Origin: Sipunculus nudus | Lineage: Eukaryota; Annelida; Sipuncula; Golfingiida; Sipunculidae | Direction: 5' to 3' | NCBI GenBank assembly: GCA_026874595.1 | Contig: CM049311.1 | Span: 59,215,953-59,279,952 of the forward strand | DNA length: 64,000 bases | In this document: piece after piece, positions 58,501-64,000 of the stretch | Position numbering within the stretch: the first letter of the stretch is position 1 | How the letters are laid out: the number at the start of each line of letters is the position of its first letter | Translations under genes and position numbers: made by a program | The notes under the pieces: generated by a model | Databases searched by the model: none | Seen by the model: only the letters and a program-made list of their open reading frames with translations | What the model was told of the DNA's origin: nothing

Positions 58501-59690
58501 TCTCTCCAGCCCCTCTTGAGTCACCTGTATGTTGACCTTGTTGACCTTTCATCAAATTATGCACGCTTGAGGGGAGAATCCAGGCAGCTGATGGCCAGCC
58601 ACAGTTGATCCAGGTGTTCAACCCAACTCATCTAGTAGTTTTAACCAACAACATAACAATAAACAATAAATTAATAAATTTTTATTGGTTTTTAATAACA
58701 AATTAAAGAAAAATAGAAAAGGAATTTGTTAGTTTATAATAACAGGAAATTAACTTGCAGTTACTGATGATATAAGAATCTTGTATCGATGGGTAGAATG
58801 TCACATATTCCAAATAACACCATGCAGTCACCTATGGCATTTTTCAGTTCATTTTTAATGATAAAGAAGTAAATCATATTATTCATTACTAATCATTAAG
58901 GATTATATGAAGGAAATTAATGATAGACAAAGATGCAGTTGATAATATTAATCTAGATTCCTACTGTGTCTAGTGTGTACATTGATGTGAAATTAGTCCA
59001 AAATGAATTTTTTACAGTTATTTTTTAATATAAATAAAAGCCATAAAACCAGGTACTTATGATCATTATTTAAATGTGTGAATTTTGTATATTCTGGATT
59101 CTCAACATCATTTTTTGGTGAAAACTGAATAAATACCAGACATGGTGCGAATACTTTGTAATTGTATTTAAATACGAATATGATTATGTACTCCATTATA
59201 AAATTTCTTGCATAAAGAATGGGAATTCAGGTAAAAATGAAAGTATATGAATACTCGTGCAAATACTTTCAAAATGTATTCATGAATGCATTCATGAATA
59301 TATTCTTTAATATTATTTTAATAATCATATCAATTATATTTCAATTTAAAAAATCATATGATTCTCTTATTATTTTTAATAAAAATTATATTTGGGACAA
59401 TATTTGTAATTTTTTTAATAAATAGTTAAACTCTTATATTATATGTTCTGCTTATAAGTTATATGGCCAAGTCAAAATCTGTGTGACAGTAGTACTCCAT
59501 TTGTTAATAAAATAAATGAAATCAATCCTCTTCCCTGTCTCCAAAGGTACTATCAAAATCATACATAAGCTAAACAACAACAACTCATAATACAGCCTAT
59601 ATTTATTACCACACAAAACCAGCATGTGCCTCATTTCTAAATAATATTTTTTTATCATATATAACAGCTGAGCGTCGTGACCCATAGGTC
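58501..59690. other. AT-rich spacer between repeat blocks
   Basis: Very AT-rich with no convincing gene. The short ORFs here are Ile/Phe/Asn/Lys-rich noise. Confidence 0.5.
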
Positions 59691-62370
59691 CCTTGTTTCT
59701 ATATTTTTTAGACCTTCAAAGATTCAGTCGTCCCTTAACAGGGTATAAATCGTAACCATTCAACCTAGAATCTTCTAATTTAACATCCAGGGAGGTCCAT
59801 GAAAAATCTCCTTGGAAACCTGAAATTAGGTCTCTGTTGCCCATATCCTTCAACTATAGGGCTTGTATGTACCCCTCAGTGTAATAAAGAATTCGATACA
59901 AAACCTGCAGTTTCTGAACAGTTAATGCAAATGTTGGTCACCTGTCTCATATTTTAAATAGTGGTTTTTGTGGCGCCACCTACATAGACCTGTTTTTTAC
60001 GGGCAAAAACATCATAAGTTAAGCCTCTTTCAACTTTAAAATGTTTACTGATGAAACTGTCAAGCTGAATCGTTTAATTTTTCACAAGAATTATCCAAGG
60101 GTAGGGTTCTTTCAAGTGAATAAGAATAGATTGTGTTCATTGATTTTTAGCTCAGCTGACTGTAAGTCAACTGAGGTATAGGTATGGCGCTTTGCCGGTC
60201 GTCTGGCCACCGGTCGTCCGTTAGCAGGGCACAAATCGTAACCGCTGACCCTAGAAGCCTGTAACTAAAAATCTAGGGAGGTCCATAAAGAATATCCTTG
60301 GAAACCTGAAATTAGGTCACTGCGACCTATATCCTCTTAGCTATGGGGCTTGTAAGTATACCCCCAGAATAATCAACAATCTGATACCAAACCTCAAATA
60401 TCTTGATAATTTATGCATGGATTGTCATGAAAAATGTGCCTTGAATATTGCATGACCATGACAAGTTTTGTCAGTTCCCTAAAAGTGATGGCGCAACCTG
60501 AATTTTTAGCTCAGCTGACTGTAAGTAATCTGAGCTTTAGCAATCACTCTTTGTCCGTCGTCCGTTCGGTCGTCCGGCCGTCTGTCCGTTAACAGGGCAC
60601 AAATCGTAACCGCTGGACCTAGAATCTTCTTACTTAACAGCCAGAGAGGACCATGAAAAATCTCCTTGAAAACCTGAATTAAGGTCTATGTTACCCATAT
60701 TCATCCAGCCATGAGGCTCCGAAGTACCACCCCCCCCCCCCCGAAATAATGGAAAAATTTCATACAAAAGCTCAAGTATCTGAACAACTAATGCATTGAT
60801 CACCATGATTCTTTGCATGGATATTGATCATGGACTGATTCATCAGTTTCTGCAGACTGGTGGCGCCACCTGTATTTTTTCGATCTTTTACAATTTTTTT
60901 TTCTCTATTTTTGAGACCTTTCAAGATGTGGTCATCTGTTAACATGGCACAAATCGTAACTGCTGGACCTAGAATCTTCTTACTTGACATCCAGTGAGGT
61001 CCATGAAAAATCTCATGGGAAACCTCAAATTAAGTCTCTGTTACACATACCCAGCTATGAGGCTCCGAAGAACCCCCCAGAATAATGGCAAATTTCATAC
61101 AAAAGTTTAAGTATCTGAACAACTAATGCATTGTATCACCATGATTCTTTGCATGGATATTGATCATGGACTGTTTCATCAGTTTCTGCAGACAGGTGGC
61201 GCCACCTGTATTTTATTATTTAATGATTATTTTTACTCTATTTTTGAGACCATTAAAGATGCGGTGATATGTTAACAGGGCACAAATCATAACCCCTGGA
61301 CCAAGAATCTTCTTACTTGACATCTAGAGAGGTCCATGAAAAATCTCCTTGGGAACCTGAAATTAGGTCTCTGTTACCCATATTCTCCAAGCTATGGGGC
61401 TGCGAAGTACCCCCTGGAATAAAGGAAAATTTCATAGAAAAGCTCAAGTATCTGAACAACTGATGCATTGATCACCATGATTCTTTGCATGGATATTGAT
61501 CATGGAGTGTTTCATCAGCTTCTGCAGACAGGTGGCGCCATCTGAATTAAAAAAATTTTCTTTATTTTTTTAGACCTTTAAAGATGCAGTCATCTGATAA
61601 CAGGGCACACATTGTTTTTACTGGACCTAGAATCTTCTATCTGGACATGCAAGGAGGCCCATGAAAAGTCTCTTAGGAAACCTAAAATTAGGTCTCTATT
61701 ACCCAAAACCTCGGAGCTATGGGAAAATACCCCCAGAGTAATGGAAAAATGGAAACAAAAGCTCAAGTATCTGAACAACTAATGCATTGATCATCGTGAT
61801 TCTTTACATAGATATTGATCAATGATATGTGTCTGTGGCCATCTGTTAACAGTTCACAAATCATATTGACTGGACCTAGAATCTTTCAACTTGACATCCT
61901 TGAAGGTCCATGAAAAGTCTTCAAGGAAACTTGAATTAGGTCTCTCTTATCCTTACCATTTGAGCTATGGCGCTCTAAGGTGCCCTCGAATCAATTTAAA
62001 GTTTTAAACGAAAGCAGTGCACAAATCATAACCATTGGACCTAGAATCTTCTGATTTGACATCCAGGGAGGTCCTTAAAAAATCTCCTTGCAAACTTGCA
62101 ATTATAGGTGTCTATTACTCATATTTTTTCAATTCATGTGGCATGTTTGAAGACTCCAGAAATAATACAAAAAAAAAACACACAAATTGCGAGATTCCTC
62201 AGGAATGGGTTAATGGATTGTCCTAAAATTTGGTGTGCTTATGCTTCTTATTTAACTTAAGCTAACTTGCATGAATGATGGTGCCACCTCCATTATCTTA
62301 ATTAGTTTCCTTTGCAAGGACATATTGTCAACATGTCAGTCGGCTTAGCGTCATGACCCATGGGTCACTT
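59691..62370. repeat. Satellite-like array of the 330-bp GGTGGCGCCACC repeat with interspersed hairpin modules
   Basis: At least seven copies. Heads (GGCACAAATCGTAACCGCTG and variants) lie at about 59740, 60230, 60593, 60946, 61275, 61602 and 61850, with a truncated one near 62014. Spacing between the best copies is about 327-353 bases. Tails carry GGTGGCGCCACC or close variants (near 59970, 60489, 60860, 61196, 61530 and 62279). Hairpin plus GTCCGTCGTCC modules start at about 60148 and 60508. Confidence 0.9.
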
Positions 62371-62399
62371 GTTTCTTAATTCTACGAAAATTTTCTATT

Positions 62400-63520
62400 T
62401 TTAGCTCAGCTGACTTTCAGTCATGCTGGGCTATAGCTATGGGTCTTTGTCCGTCGTCCTTCCGTCTGTCCGTCCGGCCAGCCGTCCGTCCGTTAGCAGG
62501 GCACAAATCGTAACCGTAGGGGCTAGGGCCATTAACCCTATGCAGTTTTAGAGGTTCTAAAAAGATCTCCTTGCAAACCTGAAATTAGGTCACTGCGACC
62601 TATATTCTCGAAGTGATGGGGTGTGTTTGCACCCCCCAGAAATAATTCTTTTAGCAAAAAATTTTCATCCCAAACCTTCCATCTTTCACATACAGCTCAC
62701 CTACCAACAGGGGAAGAATCATAATTATTTTGAGGTCACAATGTCAAAGGTCAAGGTCACAGAACCAACTTCTTTGAAAAGCCTGTGGATGCATTTTAAG
62801 CTAAACCTTTCATCCCAATTCTCTGATCTTTCACATATAGCTCACCTACTAAGTGGGAGAAGAATCCTACAGATGTTGAGGTCACAAGGTCAAAGGTCAG
62901 GGTCACAGGATCCACTTCTTTGAAAAGGTTGTGGACACATTTCAAGCTAGACCTTTCATTCCAAACCTTTCAGCACTGATATCGCTTCTTTGCCAACAGG
63001 GGAAAAGACCTGTTGATTTTGAGGTCAAAGGTCAAGTTCACAGCACCCTCTTCTTGCGTGGAGTCATTCTCAGGCAAACTTTTCAATCTATACTTTCCAT
63101 TTGTCATATATGGCTTACCTACCAATAGGGGAAGAAGCCTATTGATGTTGAGTTCAAAAGGTCAAAGGTAAAGGTCACAATATTGTTCTAAATGCTTGTG
63201 AACATATTTCAAGTGAAACTGTTCAACCCAAACCTTCAGTCTTTCACATATGCCACATCTATGCATCACTCAGTGTGATTCAAACTTCATATTTATGGGT
63301 CTTTTTGCATGAAGAAATAAATAATTGATTTTGAGGTCAGCTGGTCAGGAGGTTAAAGGTTGCAGGTCTAAGTTATTCACTCATTGGTTGCCAAGTAATT
63401 ACACCCGACCAGATGTAATTGGTTAGTAGTTACCCATCATTTTGAAAGAATCCAGTTGATATGTGGGCAAAAGGCCAAGGTCATAGGTCAGGTCAACTTA
63501 TTTTGTTGACCATCTCTATT
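62400..63520. repeat. AGGTCA-rich repeat block with hairpin/(GTCC)n head
   Basis: It begins with TTTTTAGCTCAGCTGACTTT and GTCCGTCGTCC, then passes into about five diverged units of roughly 130-150 bases. Each unit has a CTTTCACATATAGCTCACCT-like box and an AGGTCANAGGTCAAGGTCA-type box (for example 62748-62759, 62887-62905 and 63022-63040). These units match those inside the intronic element at 43834-45200. Confidence 0.85.
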
Positions 63521-63933
63521 TTTCTTGTATATATAAGCTTGCACTCCAGCTGGTACATCTCACCGTGTGGCTGTAATTGTGAGTGACACTGGTGACATAT
63601 GACTCCTTTTTGTATCAGGCTATTAAGTGATAAGGCTGAGTGATAAGTACCTCGTTACTGCATAACAAAACACTGTTGTTGGAATACTTCAGCCAGGAAT
63701 TAACACTATGAGAGTATAGTATTAAGGTTTAGCTACTGATTTATAAGATGATGGGAACATTTTGCAGTTTATTTTATGGAATCATAGCAATAAACTTAGT
63801 TTCCTAGATATCTGAATATTTTTATATAAATCACCACATATAAAAGCAAGTGTTTGTTCTCATAATATGTGGATGTGTACTTGATTTTATTACAAGACTC
63901 TTAGTCATGCTTTCTGCATTTCTTTTCTTTCAG
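63521..63933. other. Unique-looking spacer upstream of the right-edge exon
   Basis: No repeat or gene recognised. A TATATAAGCTTGCACTCCAG string near 63530 resembles a TATA-containing start region, but there is no supporting evidence. Confidence 0.35.
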
Positions 63934-64000
63934 GTTTTGCAGTTTACCAACCCTGCTGACCCCATTGATAAGCAGAGTGATAATAAAAAATATTGGACCT
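63934..64000 (+). CDS. Possible 5' part of an exon of an unrecognised downstream gene, cut by the window edge
   Basis: A long pyrimidine tract (CATTTCTTTTCTTTCAG) precedes 63934. The following 67 bases stay open in the frame VLQFTNPADPIDKQSDNKKY (then WT); another frame is also open. I do not recognise the family. It could be an exon of the next gene or, less likely, a downstream exon of the TSP1 gene, although it contains no TSP1 hallmark. Confidence 0.4.

Noticed and set aside
56472-61778. Family of similar minus-strand ORFs (SWASLHV..., ...NHGDQCISCSDT)
   Set aside because: They recur because the 330-bp satellite recurs. Frames are short, interrupted differently in each copy and show no domain, so this is repeat translation and not a gene family.

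Overview
The window is eukaryotic and most likely comes from a mollusc, probably a bivalve. It is AT-rich and dominated by long GT-AG introns. Its repeats, with AGCTCAGCTGAC hairpins followed by runs of GTCCGTCGTCCGTCC, are of a kind I associate with bivalve genomes. The protein-coding content is animal-specific. The species assignment is inference; no rRNA, mitochondrial or other taxonomic marker is present.

Main gene: the + strand carries a neuron navigator (NAV1/2/3, UNC-53, Sickie) homologue. I could follow it exon by exon from 33416 to the stop codon at 52234-52236, with phase agreeing at every junction: 18 exons, 2508 nt, 835 aa. An alternative upstream first exon (ATG at 9814, exon end 9870) also ends in phase 0 and can join the same second exon at 38521, which would give an 814 aa isoform. 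The predicted protein has coiled-coil segments, a Lys-rich basic stretch, and a C-terminal AAA+/P-loop domain: Walker A GPSGTGKT, a degenerate Walker B ending in Asp-Asn, and a sensor-1 Asn. No calponin-homology domain exon was found. Longer isoforms, if they exist, would start upstream of this window.

Other coding signal: an ATG exon at 18484-18668, inside the intron of the long NAV isoform, encodes a signal peptide and the start of a thrombospondin type-1 repeat resembling the N terminus of THSD7A/B. Its later exons were not found. At the right edge, an acceptor at 63932-63933 opens a possible exon of a further, unrecognised gene that runs off the window.

Layout: 1-9000 is intron or intergenic DNA with a 40-bp minisatellite (2505-2970). 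9000-9870 is a GC-richer 5' region and the distal first exon. 9871-33415 is a long intron with the THSD7-like exon, a 1.46-kb TA-flanked inverted-repeat transposon (13408-14864) and small arrays. 33170-33535 is a CCAAT-box region and the proximal first exon. 33536-52236 is the NAV body; its introns hold a (TA)n tract, a 50-bp minisatellite made of copies of a splice acceptor, and a 1.37-kb repeat with 12-bp perfect terminal inverted repeats. 52237-56110 is the likely 3' UTR and downstream flank. 56430-63500 is a dense cluster of 330-bp satellite-like repeats, (GTCC)n hairpin modules and AGGTCA-rich repeats.

Most striking pattern: three splice junctions (the acceptors of NAV exons 4 and 12, and the donor of the THSD7-like exon) each sit inside a local tandem duplication that multiplies the splice site.
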